Shown piece after piece: positions 10,580 through 18,812 of a stretch of 64,000 bases of DNA (position 1 is the first letter of the stretch; the number at the start of each line of letters is the position of its first letter). Source of the DNA: Pseudomonadota bacterium. Lineage in GTDB: Archaea > Thermoplasmatota > SW-10-69-26 > JACQPN01 > JAJPHT01. The position numbers and the translations under genes are program-made. The stretch is from NCBI GenBank assembly GCA_021325135.1, contig JAJPHT010000046.1, forward strand, positions 62,001-126,000. Direction: 5' to 3'. The notes under the pieces are model-generated. The model saw only the letters and a list, made by a program, of their open reading frames with translations, made no database searches and was not told where the DNA came from.

Positions 10580-11296
10580 ATGCAGGCGAGCGACCCCCTC
10601 ACCACCGAGCCGCCCCAGGACCCGCGCCTGCGCGAGCTGGAGCGCCAGAACGCCGAGCTGCAGCGCTTCGCCTCCCACGCCGCGCACGACCTCCAGGAGC
10701 CCCTGCGCCTCGTAAGCGGCTACCTCGACGTCCTCCTCGCCGAGCACGAGGCCGCCCTCCCCGCCGACGCGCGCATGCTCGCCCGCGAGGCCCGCGACGC
10801 GGCGCTCCGCATGCAGGGCCTCGTGCAGGGGCTCCTGGAGCAGGCGCGCGCCACCGACGCCGCGCTCCACCTGGAGACGTACCCCCTCTCCGAGAGCTAC
10901 GAGGAGGCTATGACAAACCTCGCCGGCGCCGCGGGCGTCGCGTGCGGCCCGCTGCCCATCGTGCGCGCCGACCGCAGGCAGATCACGCGCGTGCTCCAGA
11001 ACCTCCTCTCCAACGCCCTCAAGTTCCACGCGCCCGACGACCCCGCCCGCGTCGAGGTCTCCGCGCGGCGCGCGGGCCGCGAGTGGGAGATCCTCGTCGC
11101 CGACCACGGCCTCGGCCTCCCCGAGAAGGCGCCCCTCTTCGAGCCCTTCCGCCGCCACCACCCCCAGATCCCCGGCACGGGCCTCGGCCTCGCCGCGTGC
11201 AAGGCCATCGTCGAGCGCCACGGCGGCCGCATCTGGGCGACGCCCACCGAGGGCGGCGGCGCCACGTTCCACTTCACCCTGGAGCCACCTCCATGA
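10580..11296 (+). CDS. Soluble histidine kinase (HisKA + HATPase_c)
   Basis: 238 residues with no transmembrane segment or PAS/GAF domain. A short N-terminal coiled coil leads to the H-box FASHAAHDLQEPLR (H36), the N-box RVLQNLLSNALKFH, the G1 box DHGLGLP and the G2 box GTGLGLA. All catalytic boxes look intact. An AGGAG ribosome-binding site (10571-10575) precedes the ATG, 7 nt after the previous stop. As the kinase lacks its own sensor, it most likely takes its input from the two membrane proteins encoded just upstream. It overlaps the response-regulator gene by 4 nt. Confidence 0.9.
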   Translation: MQASDPLTTEPPQDPRLRELERQNAELQRFASHAAHDLQEPLRLVSGYLDVLLAEHEAALPADARMLAREARDAALRMQGLVQGLLEQARATDAALHLETYPLSESYEEAMTNLAGAAGVACGPLPIVRADRRQITRVLQNLLSNALKFHAPDDPARVEVSARRAGREWEILVADHGLGLPEKAPLFEPFRRHHPQIPGTGLGLAACKAIVERHGGRIWATPTEGGGATFHFTLEPPP

Positions 11297-11736
11297 CCGA
11301 CGCGAGAATCCTTCTTGTGGACGACAACGACAAGCTGCGCGCGCTCTACCGCATCAGCCTCCAGATGGCCCAAGGCCTGGAGGTCGTGGGCGAGGCCGCC
11401 AACGGCGCCGAGGCCATCGAGGAGACGCGCGGCAAGCGCCCCGACCTCGTGCTGCTGGACCTCAGCATGCCCACCATGGACGGCCTGGAGGCGTTGGGCC
11501 GGCTGCGCCAGGCAAGCCCGCAGAGCCACGTCGTCGTCCTCACCGGCTTCCGCAACGAGCGCCTGGGAAGCGTCGCCATCGAGCTTGGCGCCACCGCGTT
11601 CCTGGAGAAGGGCATCTCACCCACCGAGCTTGCGGCGCGCGTCAAGGACGTGCTCGCGCGGCCCGTGCCCGCCTACCACGAGCCGGGCGAGGAGAAGCGC
11701 GCGGAGCTGGAGCGCAGGGTGCGGGACCTGGTCTGA
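11293..11736 (+). CDS. Single-domain response regulator (receiver only)
   Basis: 147 residues. It is a CheY-like receiver with acidic pair D10-D11, phosphoacceptor D56 (LLDLSMPTMDG), T84 (VVLTGF) and K106 (FLEKG). After residue about 125 there is only a short charged tail, with no DNA-binding output domain, so signalling must go through protein contact or a further phosphorelay step. The start overlaps the kinase stop (ATGA). The stop codon lies within a TGATATCA octamer, repeated 15 nt downstream. Confidence 0.92.
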   Translation: MTDARILLVDDNDKLRALYRISLQMAQGLEVVGEAANGAEAIEETRGKRPDLVLLDLSMPTMDGLEALGRLRQASPQSHVVVLTGFRNERLGSVAIELGATAFLEKGISPTELAARVKDVLARPVPAYHEPGEEKRAELERRVRDLV

Positions 11737-11763
11737 TATCAGGAAATTTGATATCAGATTCAG

Positions 11764-11836
11764 CGGCCCCGGCTGGACTCGAACCAGCACCCTCGGATTA
11801 ACAGTCCGAGATCGCTACCCATTAGACTACAGAGCC
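11764..11836 (-). tRNA. tRNA-Asn (anticodon GTT)
   Basis: 73 nt on the minus strand. The acceptor GGCTCTG pairs with CGGGGCC (two G-T pairs), with discriminator G. The D-arm has a 3-bp stem GTC/GAT. The anticodon stem TCGGA/TCCGA encloses CTGTTAA (anticodon GTT). The T-arm is GCTGG TTCGAGT CCAGC. No intron or CCA is present. It lies next to gatCAB, whose product makes Asn-tRNA by amidating Asp-tRNA-Asn. Confidence 0.93.
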
Positions 11837-11980
11837 GGTGAGGCCCACCTCTCCGGCCGGAGCCTTAAAGATTGCGCCCCATCCGGCGGACCTGCCCTGG
11901 AAGCGTCACGGTGACGACAAAGTGGGGAGCGAGCCGGAACGAGAACGCCTAAGCGCGGGGCCCGCCTTCCCGCGGGCTGC

Positions 11981-12274
11981 ATGGGTGGCCTGGGCCCGGA
12001 GGAGGTGGCGCGCGTCGCGCGGCTGGCGCGCCTGGCCCTGGGGCCCGAGGAGGCGGCGCGGCTCGCGGCCGACCTGGAGGCCATCACGGCGACGTTCGCC
12101 GGGCTCGCCGACCACGCCGCGACGCTGCCGCCCGCGCCGGAGGAGCCCCCCGGCGAGCTGCGCGCGGACGAGGCGGCCGCGCCGGACGCCGAGGAGGCCG
12201 CCGCGATCCTGGCGGCGGCGCCGCGCGTCGATCCCTCGGGCGCGGTGCGCGTGCCCCGGAGGCGCGGCGCGTGA
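11981..12274 (+). CDS. gatC: Asp-tRNA(Asn) amidotransferase subunit C
   Basis: 97 residues. The N-terminal helices EEVARVARLARLALGPEEAARLAADLEAI are the family hallmark, and the C-terminal stretch ending in PRVDPSGAVRVPRRR wraps GatA in known structures. GatC stabilises the GatA-GatB interface. It is the first gene of gatCAB; its stop overlaps the gatA GTG (GTGA). Confidence 0.9.
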   Translation: MGGLGPEEVARVARLARLALGPEEAARLAADLEAITATFAGLADHAATLPPAPEEPPGELRADEAAAPDAEEAAAILAAAPRVDPSGAVRVPRRRGA

Positions 12275-13578
12275 CCCATCCGGTGGAGGCCGTGGAGCGC
12301 GCGCTGGAGGCGCTTGGCGCGGACCCGTGGAACGCCTTCCTGCACGTGGACGCGGAGGGCGCGCGCGAGCGGGCGCGGCGCGTCGATCCTGCGGCGCCCC
12401 TGGCGGGCGTCGTCGCGTCGGTGAAGGACAACCTGGCCTGGCGCGGGCACCCCATGACGTGCGGCTCGCGGCACCTCGCGGGGTACGTCGCGCCCTACAC
12501 CGCGACGGTGGTCGCGCGCCTGGAGGCCGCGGGCGCGGTGATCCTCGGGAAGACCAACATGGACGAGTTCGCCGCGGGGAGCAGCGGCGAGACGAGCGCC
12601 TTCGGCCCCACGAGGAACCCCCGCGCGCCGGACCGCGTGCCGGGCGGCTCCTCCTCCGGCGCAGGCGCCTCCGTCGCGGCGGGCGTCGTGGGCCTCGCGC
12701 TGGGCAGCGACACGGGCGGCTCCATCCGCTGCCCCGCGTCCTTCTGCGGCGCGGCGGCGCTGAAGCCCACCTGGGGATTGCTATCGCGCCACGGGCTCGC
12801 GGACCTGGCCATGAGCCTGGAGGGCCCCGCGCCGCTGGCGCCCGACGTGGCGGGCGTCGCGCGGGCGATGGACGCGCTCTCGGGGCCCGGCTTCTCCGAA
12901 GCGCTGGAGGGCGCCGCTCCCGAGGGCCTGCGCGTCGGCGTGCCCCGCGAGTTCCTGGAGGGGCTGGCGCCCGACGTGGAGCGGCCGGTGCGCGACGCGC
13001 TCCGGAAGCTGGAGTCGCGCGGGGCCCGCCTCGTCGAGGTGGGGCTCCCGTCGGCCCGCCACGCGCTGGCGGCTTACTACGTCCTCAACTACGCCGAGCT
13101 GGCCAGCGCCATGATGCGCTACGACGGCCTGCGCTACGGCGAGCCCGGACCCGAGAACGAGAGCTACGAGGCCTCGTCCGCGCAGGCGCGCGCGGCGTTC
13201 GGCCCCGAGGTGAAGCGGCGCATCCTCCTGGGCACGTTCGTGACGAGCCGCGAGGAGCGGGGCCGCTGGCACGACGCGGCCGTGAGGGCGCGCGCGGCGC
13301 TGGCCCGCGACGTGGAGCGCGCGCTCGCGGGTGTGGACGTGCTCGCGGGGCCCACCATGCCCGTGCGCGCGTTCCGCCTGGGCGAGCGCGTCGACGACCC
13401 CCGCGCGATGTACGCCGCGGACGTGCTCACGGTGCTGGCGAACCTCGCGCGCGTCCCCGCCGGGAGCGTCCCCCTGCGCGTCGAGGGGCTGCCGGTGGGC
13501 TTCCAGGTCATGGGCCGCGCGGGCGAGGACGCGGGTGTCCTGCGCGCGATGCGCGTCGTGGAGGAGGTCGCGGGGTGA
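12271..13578 (+). CDS. gatA: Asp-tRNA(Asn) amidotransferase subunit A (amidase)
   Basis: 435 residues, slightly shorter than bacterial GatA. The amidase-signature catalytic triad is visible: K52 in VVASVKDN, S127 in VPGGSSSGAG and nucleophile S151 in SDTGGSIRCP. It releases ammonia from glutamine or asparagine, which is channelled to GatB. GTG start overlapping gatC; the stop overlaps the gatB GTG, so the three subunits are translationally coupled. Confidence 0.95.
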   Translation: MTHPVEAVERALEALGADPWNAFLHVDAEGARERARRVDPAAPLAGVVASVKDNLAWRGHPMTCGSRHLAGYVAPYTATVVARLEAAGAVILGKTNMDEFAAGSSGETSAFGPTRNPRAPDRVPGGSSSGAGASVAAGVVGLALGSDTGGSIRCPASFCGAAALKPTWGLLSRHGLADLAMSLEGPAPLAPDVAGVARAMDALSGPGFSEALEGAAPEGLRVGVPREFLEGLAPDVERPVRDALRKLESRGARLVEVGLPSARHALAAYYVLNYAELASAMMRYDGLRYGEPGPENESYEASSAQARAAFGPEVKRRILLGTFVTSREERGRWHDAAVRARAALARDVERALAGVDVLAGPTMPVRAFRLGERVDDPRAMYAADVLTVLANLARVPAGSVPLRVEGLPVGFQVMGRAGEDAGVLRAMRVVEEVAG

Positions 13579-14924
13579 AGATCGGCCTGGAGGTCCACGT
13601 CTACCTCGCGACGCGCTGCAAGCTCTTCTGCCGGTGCCGCGCGGACTTCCTCGCGTCGCCGCGGCCCAACGCGAGGATCTGCCCGATCTGCTCGGGCCAG
13701 CCGGGCGCCAAGCCGCTGGCGCCCAACGCGGCGGCGTTCGAGTCAGGCGTCCGTCTCGCCCGCGCGCTGGGCATGGACCTGCGTCCGCGGGCGCGCGTGA
13801 TGCGCAAGCACTACTTCTACCCGGACAGCCCGGCCAACTACCAGCGCACCGGCGAGCCCGTCGCCACCGGAGGCTCCCTTGCTGGCGTGCCGCTCACGGA
13901 GCTTCACGTCGAGGAGGACCCGGGCGCCTACGACGCCGAGGCGGGGCTCGTGGACTACGACCGCGCGGGCGCGCCTCTGGTGGAGCTTGTCACCGAGCCC
14001 GCGATCCGCGACCCGGCCCACGCGCGGCGCTTCCTCCAGGAGCTTCGCCTGGTCCTGGGCTACCTGGGCGTCCACCGCGACGCGGCGGGGCTCAAGGCGG
14101 ACTGCAACGCGAGCCTCGCGGGCGGCGCGCGCGTGGAGGTGAAGAACGTGCACGGGGCCCGAAACGTGGAGCGCGCGCTGGAGGCCGAGATCGCGCGCCA
14201 GCGGGGCGTGATCGCGTCGGGCGGCGCGGTCCTGCGCGAGACGCGCGGCTTCGACGACGCGACCGGCAGGACCGTCGCGCTGCGCGAGAAGGAGACGGAG
14301 GCCGACTACCGCCACCTGCCCGACCCCGACGTGGCGCCCGTGGACCTCGCCGCGCTGGCGCGCCGCCTCGCGCCCGAGGAGGCGCCCCTCGCGCGCCGGG
14401 CGCGCCTCGCCGCGCTGGCGGGCGTGGACGAGGCCGCGGCGTCGGTCCTCGTGGAGGAGCGCGCCCTGGCCGACGCGTTCGAGCGCGCCGCTGCCCTCGC
14501 GCCGCCCGCCCTCGCCTTCGGCTTCGTCGCCCGCGACGTGCGCGCCGAGATCGAGTACCGCAAGACGCCCCTCACGGAGGCCCTCGTCTCGCCCGAGGAC
14601 GTCGCCCTCCTCGTCGAGGCGCTGGGCGCGGCAAGGATCACGCCCCAGGTGGCGACGCGCCTGCTGCGGCAGGGGTTCGACCGCGGCGGGCTCGCGGGCG
14701 CGCTGGCGGAGGAGGCGGGGCGCTCGGGGCCGGCGGAGGGCGCGCTGGCCGCGGCCGCCCGCGAGGCCATGGCCGCGAACCCCAAGGCCGTGGCGGACTG
14801 GCGCGCCGGCAAGGCCACCGCGGTGAACTTCCTCGTGGGCCAGGCCATGCGGCGCCTCGCGGGGCGCGCCGACGCCAACGCCTTGCGGGCGGCGGTCGAG
14901 GCGGCCCTGAGGGAGTCAGATTGA
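13575..14924 (+). CDS. gatB: Asp-tRNA(Asn) amidotransferase subunit B
   Basis: 449 residues starting KIGLEVHVYLATRCKLFCRC. GatB activates the aspartyl-tRNA and transfers ammonia to it. The zinc knuckle cysteines (CKLFCRC and CPICSGQPG), the KHYFYPDSPANYQ segment, KADCNASL and the C-terminal YqeY-like tail (PKAVADWRAGKATAVNFLVGQ) are all present. In archaea GatCAB serves Asp-tRNA-Asn, since Glu-tRNA-Gln is handled by GatDE; the neighbouring tRNA-Asn fits that role. Confidence 0.95.
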   Translation: MKIGLEVHVYLATRCKLFCRCRADFLASPRPNARICPICSGQPGAKPLAPNAAAFESGVRLARALGMDLRPRARVMRKHYFYPDSPANYQRTGEPVATGGSLAGVPLTELHVEEDPGAYDAEAGLVDYDRAGAPLVELVTEPAIRDPAHARRFLQELRLVLGYLGVHRDAAGLKADCNASLAGGARVEVKNVHGARNVERALEAEIARQRGVIASGGAVLRETRGFDDATGRTVALREKETEADYRHLPDPDVAPVDLAALARRLAPEEAPLARRARLAALAGVDEAAASVLVEERALADAFERAAALAPPALAFGFVARDVRAEIEYRKTPLTEALVSPEDVALLVEALGAARITPQVATRLLRQGFDRGGLAGALAEEAGRSGPAEGALAAAAREAMAANPKAVADWRAGKATAVNFLVGQAMRRLAGRADANALRAAVEAALRESD

Positions 14925-15321
14925 AGTACCCGGCCCCGCCATGGGCGCCTGACGCGAGGATGAGGAGACTGACCTACTCGAGTCCTCACAATGCCTTACG
15001 GGGACCATGATGAAATGCACCACCCCCGACTCGCGTCTTCCAGTCCATTCTAGGTGAAAGGGAAGGGGCCGCCCGAATCAGAGGAGGCTAGGCAGGCGGC
15101 CCCGGGCACACCGCGCGCTTGCGATCGCGCGGCGCACCGCCATGAGCGTCCCACGCTTGACTCTTTGCGTTTCCCTCAGACACATTCACGATTGGACCCT
15201 AACAGTTCCTTGCTTCCGGGGACGGGGGCGTCCGCCTGCCCTCTTGGAAGGCCCGGGAGCCCACCGTAGCGGCCAACTATATGTTGACCCTGCGCGACCT
15301 TCGCCCTTCAGGAGACATCAG
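14925..15321. other. Intergenic region with a 9-bp hairpin
   Basis: About 400 nt without a convincing gene. The main structure is a perfect inverted repeat GGGGCCGCC (15065-15073) and GGCGGCCCC (15095-15103) with a 21-nt loop, 140 nt after gatB. It could be a terminator stem or part of a small RNA. No SRP RNA or RNase P RNA consensus was recognised. An ATG at 15142 in frame with the next gene was judged too far upstream and unlike coding sequence. Confidence 0.45.
15276..15283 (+). promoter_or_regulatory. TATA box upstream of PRC-barrel gene
   Basis: ACTATATG, followed about 30 nt downstream by an AGGAGA ribosome-binding site (15310-15315) and the ATG at 15322. The expected transcript start is near 15306. 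This spacing fixes the start of the short downstream gene. Confidence 0.65.
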
Positions 15322-15537
15322 ATGTTGACCATCGAGCCCCACATGGTGCTGGGGAAGGCGGCGAGGGGGCCCCAGGGCGAGGACCTGGGCGAGGTCGTGG
15401 ACGTCGGCCTCCACAGCTACTCGCGCGTGAAGTTCCTTCTCGTCGAGGACAAGACGCGCACCGTGCCCATCCGCACCGTGAGCGTGGACGAGGTCGAGGG
15501 CGTCGCGGCCGACCGCGTCACCCTCCGCATCCGCTGA
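15322..15537 (+). CDS. PRC-barrel-like small protein
   Basis: 71 residues. The pattern (MVLGKAARGPQGEDLGEVVD, then a strand-rich segment YSRVKFLLVEDKTRTVPI and VSVDEVEGVAADRVTLRI) fits a PRC-barrel fold, found in small archaeal proteins of unclear function, in RimM and in photosynthetic reaction-centre H subunit. Start chosen from the ribosome-binding site and TATA box. It converges with the sugar kinase, with stops only 4 nt apart. Confidence 0.7.
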   Translation: MLTIEPHMVLGKAARGPQGEDLGEVVDVGLHSYSRVKFLLVEDKTRTVPIRTVSVDEVEGVAADRVTLRIR

Positions 15538-15541
15538 GCCC

Positions 15542-16594
15542 TCAAAGCGCGTGGAGGGCGGGCCGCGACGCGAGGAAGCGCGCGACGTCCGCCAGCGTGG
15601 GCGCCAGCGCCTCGGGCCCGCTGACGTAGAGCCCCGCCACGGCGTTGGCCAGCATGAGGCGCTCTTCCGGCTCCAGCTCCGCCAGGTGGCCCAGCGCGTT
15701 GCCCGCGTTCCACGCGTCGCCCGCGCCCGTGACGCGCAGCGGCGTCACGCGGAAGGTGGGCACGACGGCGCTCCCCATGGGGCCCCAGGTGGCGGCGAAG
15801 CGCGCCGTGTGCAGGTCCAGCGTGCCGCCGCCGCGCTGCGCGGAGAGCGCCCCGGCCGCCGCGCGCTCCTCCTCGCCCTCCGCCAGCGCCTTTCCCGCGA
15901 TCTGGCGAAGCTCGTTCTCGTTCATGGCCAGCACGTCGAGTTCCTTGAGGGGAAGGAGCCGGTCGCGCACCTGGGCGATCTCCTCGCGGCGGTGGCTGGG
16001 GTCGCCAGTGTCCAGCATGACCAGCGTCCCCGCCCGGCGGCACGCCTCCGCGACGGCCTCCAGGAGCGCGGTGCCGCGGCGGTTCTGGCTCCAGTTGGCG
16101 ACCAGCACGAGGTCCGCGGCCTCCAGGAGCGTCCAGTCGTTGGCGTCCAATTGCTCGGGGCCGTACTCGGCGAGGCTGCCCGCATCGCTGAGCATGACGT
16201 TGGCGGGGCGCTCCTCCTGGAACTCCAGCGCGGTCGTGACCGAGAGCTGCCCGTCGGCGCGCACGTGCTTGAGATCCACCCCCGCGCGCCCCAGGCTCCC
16301 TTCCAGCACGCTGCGGCCGAACTCGCTGGTGCGCGTGACGAGGTGCGTGCCCACGCCGAGGCGGGCCAGGGCGAGGGCCGTGTTCGCCGCGTTGCCCCCC
16401 GCCTGGAAGTGCTGGTGCGGCGTGGGCACGTTGCCGCCCCCCTGCGCGTGCACGCCCTTCCAGAGCGGCACCGCGCGGTCCCACGCGGGCACGCGCACGA
16501 AGTGGTCCAGGAAGAAGTCGGGCAGCGTCACGACGTGGAACGCCTCGGGGCGGATCTCCCGGAGCCGCGCCGCGAGCGCCGCCGGATCGGGCAT
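15542..16594 (-). CDS. PfkB-family carbohydrate kinase
   Basis: 350 residues. It has the PfkB sugar-binding glycine pair (QAGGNAANTALALARLG), a central MNENELRQIAG region and the catalytic anion-hole/base motif VTGAGDAWNAGNALGH near residue 290. The substrate cannot be read from sequence; nearby alpha-glucan genes suggest a sugar-phosphate route but are transcribed divergently. A GTG at 16609 adds five residues as an alternative start. Upstream lies the hairpin repeat region. Confidence 0.85.
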   Translation of the reverse strand: MPDPAALAARLREIRPEAFHVVTLPDFFLDHFVRVPAWDRAVPLWKGVHAQGGGNVPTPHQHFQAGGNAANTALALARLGVGTHLVTRTSEFGRSVLEGSLGRAGVDLKHVRADGQLSVTTALEFQEERPANVMLSDAGSLAEYGPEQLDANDWTLLEAADLVLVANWSQNRRGTALLEAVAEACRRAGTLVMLDTGDPSHRREEIAQVRDRLLPLKELDVLAMNENELRQIAGKALAEGEEERAAAGALSAQRGGGTLDLHTARFAATWGPMGSAVVPTFRVTPLRVTGAGDAWNAGNALGHLAELEPEERLMLANAVAGLYVSGPEALAPTLADVARFLASRPALHAL

Positions 16595-16635
16595 GGGGCG
16601 GCCAATCACCGTGCCCCTGAAAAGGGCTGCGGCAA

Positions 16636-16876
16636 GAGCGGGGGGTCCGGGGGGCGCAGCCCCCCGAAGCAATCGTCGTCGGCCGCGCCGCAGCGCGGCC
16701 AAAAGCGGGGGTTTCAGGGGGCGCAGCCCCCTGACGTGAAGGAGCGTCGAGCAGACGACTGAAACGTCAGGGGGGCGAGCCCCCCTGAAACCCCCCATTT
16801 TTGCCGCGCTGCGGCGCGGCCGACGACGACTTCTCTTTCTTCAGGGGGCTGCGCCCCCCGGACCCCCCGCTTTGGA
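16636..16876. repeat. Composite GC-rich hairpin repeats, copies B1 and B2 (head to head)
   Basis: Two inverted units occupy the divergent gap between the sugar kinase and the GH15 gene. B1 (plus, about 16673-16740) has a GC-rich stem with loop CCGCAG, then AAAAGCGGGGG, then the TTTCAGGGGGC hairpin ending CCTGACGTGAA. B2 (minus, about 16823-16755) is nearly identical to copy A at 4577. Partial GGGGGC hairpins flank both sides (16651-16665 and 16841-16859). Order, loop sequences and linkers are conserved, so this is a dispersed mosaic element. It must also contain or border the divergent promoters. Confidence 0.8.
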
Positions 16877-16921
16877 GAAGGTGTTAAGCCCGTGCCCCCG
16901 GCTCGTCGTGCCGACTCGCGG

Positions 16922-18796
16922 ATGATCACCTTCCTCGTGGGCAACTCCCGCGTCCTCCTCACCATCGACGAGAAGGGCAACTGGTCGAACCTCTACTACC
17001 CGTGGGCGGGTCAGTACCAGCACCTTCGCGCGGTGAAGCTGGGCCTCTACGACGTGGAGGAGGACGCCTTCGCCTGGCTGGGCGACGACGCCGCGTGGAC
17101 CGTGGAGCAGGACCACCACCGCGGGTCCAACGCGGGGCGCACGCTCTACGTGGGCCCCCTGGCGGACGTGGAGGTGGTGGACAGCGTCCACTCCAACCAC
17201 GACCTCATCGTACGCCGCATCGTGGTCCACAACAAGACGCCCGACGCGAAGCGCTTCCGCCTCTTCCACTACCAGAGCCTCATGGTGGCCGAGTCCATGT
17301 ACCAGGACACGGCGTACTGGGACGACGAGCGCCGGACCATCAACCACTACAAGCGCAACTACTACTTCCAGTACATGGGCGCGCCCGCCTTCGACGCGTT
17401 CACGTGCGGCGAGCACACGCTGAAGGGGCTCCAGGGCTCCTACGTGGACGCCGAGGACGGCAAGCTGGAAGGCTCGCGCATCAGCCACGGGGCGGCCGAC
17501 TCCGTCGCGCAGTGGAACGTCGACGTGCCCGCCGGCGGCGAGGCCACGGTGCGCCTCATGTGCATGATCGCCCAGTCGCGCAAGGCGGTCAACACCCTCC
17601 ACGCCACGTTCAAGGCGCGCGCCGCGGAGGAGCTGGAGAAGGAGGCGCTGGACTTCTGGCGCCACTGGATCGAGCACAAGGACATGCGCCTGCCCCCCGC
17701 CCTCTCGCCCCGCGCCCGGGACGTGTACCGGCAGAGCATCTACGTCCTGCGCACGTGCAGCAGCCAGAACGGCGCCATCATCGCGAGCCCCGACCCGCGC
17801 ACGCTGAAGTCGGGCGGCGACACGTACAACTACACCTGGTGGCGCGACGGCGCGTACATCAGCAAGGCCATGGACGAGGTGGGCCTCTACGAGAACGCGC
17901 ACCGCTTCCTCAAGTTCGCCGAGCAGTGCCAGGAGGACGAGGGGTACTTCCTCCACCGCCACTTCCCCGACGGCACGGTGGGCAGCACGTGGCACCTGCC
18001 CCCCTTCATCCAGATCGACCAGACCGCCAGCGTGGTCAGCGCCGTATGGCACCACTTCAAGCGCGACGGCGACCTCGACGTGCTTCTGGAGCTGTGGCCC
18101 GTGGTCAAGCGCGGCGCCAACTTCCTGGAGTCGTTCGTGGACGCGCGCGGCCTGCCCCTGCCCAGCTACGACCTCTGGGAGGAGAAGAAGGCCGTCAACG
18201 CGTACTCCGTCGCCGCCGTGATCCACGGCCTGGAGCGCGCGGAGCGCATCAGCGAGCAGCTGGGCAAGTCCCGCGGCCGCTGGAGAAAGGCCTCCGAGCG
18301 CATGCGGACCGCGATGCTCCAGCACCTCTGGAACGACGCCAAGGGGTGCTTCAACAAGAGCATCGACCCCCTGGACGAGACCGTCGACGCCTCCACGCTC
18401 CTCACGCTGAAGCTGGGCGTGCTGGACCCCGCGGACGCCCGCGCCGAGCGCCTGGTGCAGGCCGTCGAGAAGCGCCTCTGGGTGAAGTCCACCGGCGGGG
18501 TCGCCCGCTACGAGGGGGACACCTACTACGGTCCCGAGAACCCGTGGATCATCTGCACGCTCTGGCTCGCCGAGGCACACCTCATGCTGGGCCGCCCCGA
18601 ACGGACGCGGGAGCTCCTGGAGTGGGCCGCCAAGACCGCGGGCCCCACGCTGCTGCTGCCCGAGCAGCTCGACGCGCGCACCGGCGAGCACACCTCCGTC
18701 ACGCCGCTGGTCTGGTCGCATTCCACCTTCGTAGACGTCATGAACAAATACCGGCGCCACGTAGAGGGCGGCGCCGCTGCCGACCGCAGCGAGTAG
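16922..18796 (+). CDS. GH15-like glucoamylase/glucan hydrolase
   Basis: 624 residues. The N-terminal beta-sandwich begins ITFLVGNSRVLLTIDEKGNW. The catalytic (alpha/alpha)6 barrel includes GGDTYNYTWWRDGAYISKAM, SYDLWEEKKAVNAYSVAAVI (catalytic Glu region) and LLPEQLDARTGEHTSVTPL with LVWSHSTFV, as in archaeal GH15 glucoamylases. It should release glucose from alpha-1,4 glucans. No signal peptide, so it is cytosolic. ATG 16922 is preferred to a GTG at 16892 because homology begins there. First gene of a three-gene alpha-glucan cluster with GT4 and GH57. Confidence 0.9.
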   Translation: MITFLVGNSRVLLTIDEKGNWSNLYYPWAGQYQHLRAVKLGLYDVEEDAFAWLGDDAAWTVEQDHHRGSNAGRTLYVGPLADVEVVDSVHSNHDLIVRRIVVHNKTPDAKRFRLFHYQSLMVAESMYQDTAYWDDERRTINHYKRNYYFQYMGAPAFDAFTCGEHTLKGLQGSYVDAEDGKLEGSRISHGAADSVAQWNVDVPAGGEATVRLMCMIAQSRKAVNTLHATFKARAAEELEKEALDFWRHWIEHKDMRLPPALSPRARDVYRQSIYVLRTCSSQNGAIIASPDPRTLKSGGDTYNYTWWRDGAYISKAMDEVGLYENAHRFLKFAEQCQEDEGYFLHRHFPDGTVGSTWHLPPFIQIDQTASVVSAVWHHFKRDGDLDVLLELWPVVKRGANFLESFVDARGLPLPSYDLWEEKKAVNAYSVAAVIHGLERAERISEQLGKSRGRWRKASERMRTAMLQHLWNDAKGCFNKSIDPLDETVDASTLLTLKLGVLDPADARAERLVQAVEKRLWVKSTGGVARYEGDTYYGPENPWIICTLWLAEAHLMLGRPERTRELLEWAAKTAGPTLLLPEQLDARTGEHTSVTPLVWSHSTFVDVMNKYRRHVEGGAAADRSE

Positions 18797-18812
18797 CAGG
18801 GAGCAGGAACCC

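Noticed and set aside
15142..15321. Extension of the PRC-barrel gene to an ATG at 15142
   Set aside because: The additional 60 residues look non-coding, and the TATA box plus ribosome-binding site point to ATG 15322.
14925..15321. SRP RNA or RNase P RNA gene
   Set aside because: No conserved core sequence of either RNA was found. The only structure is one 9-bp hairpin.
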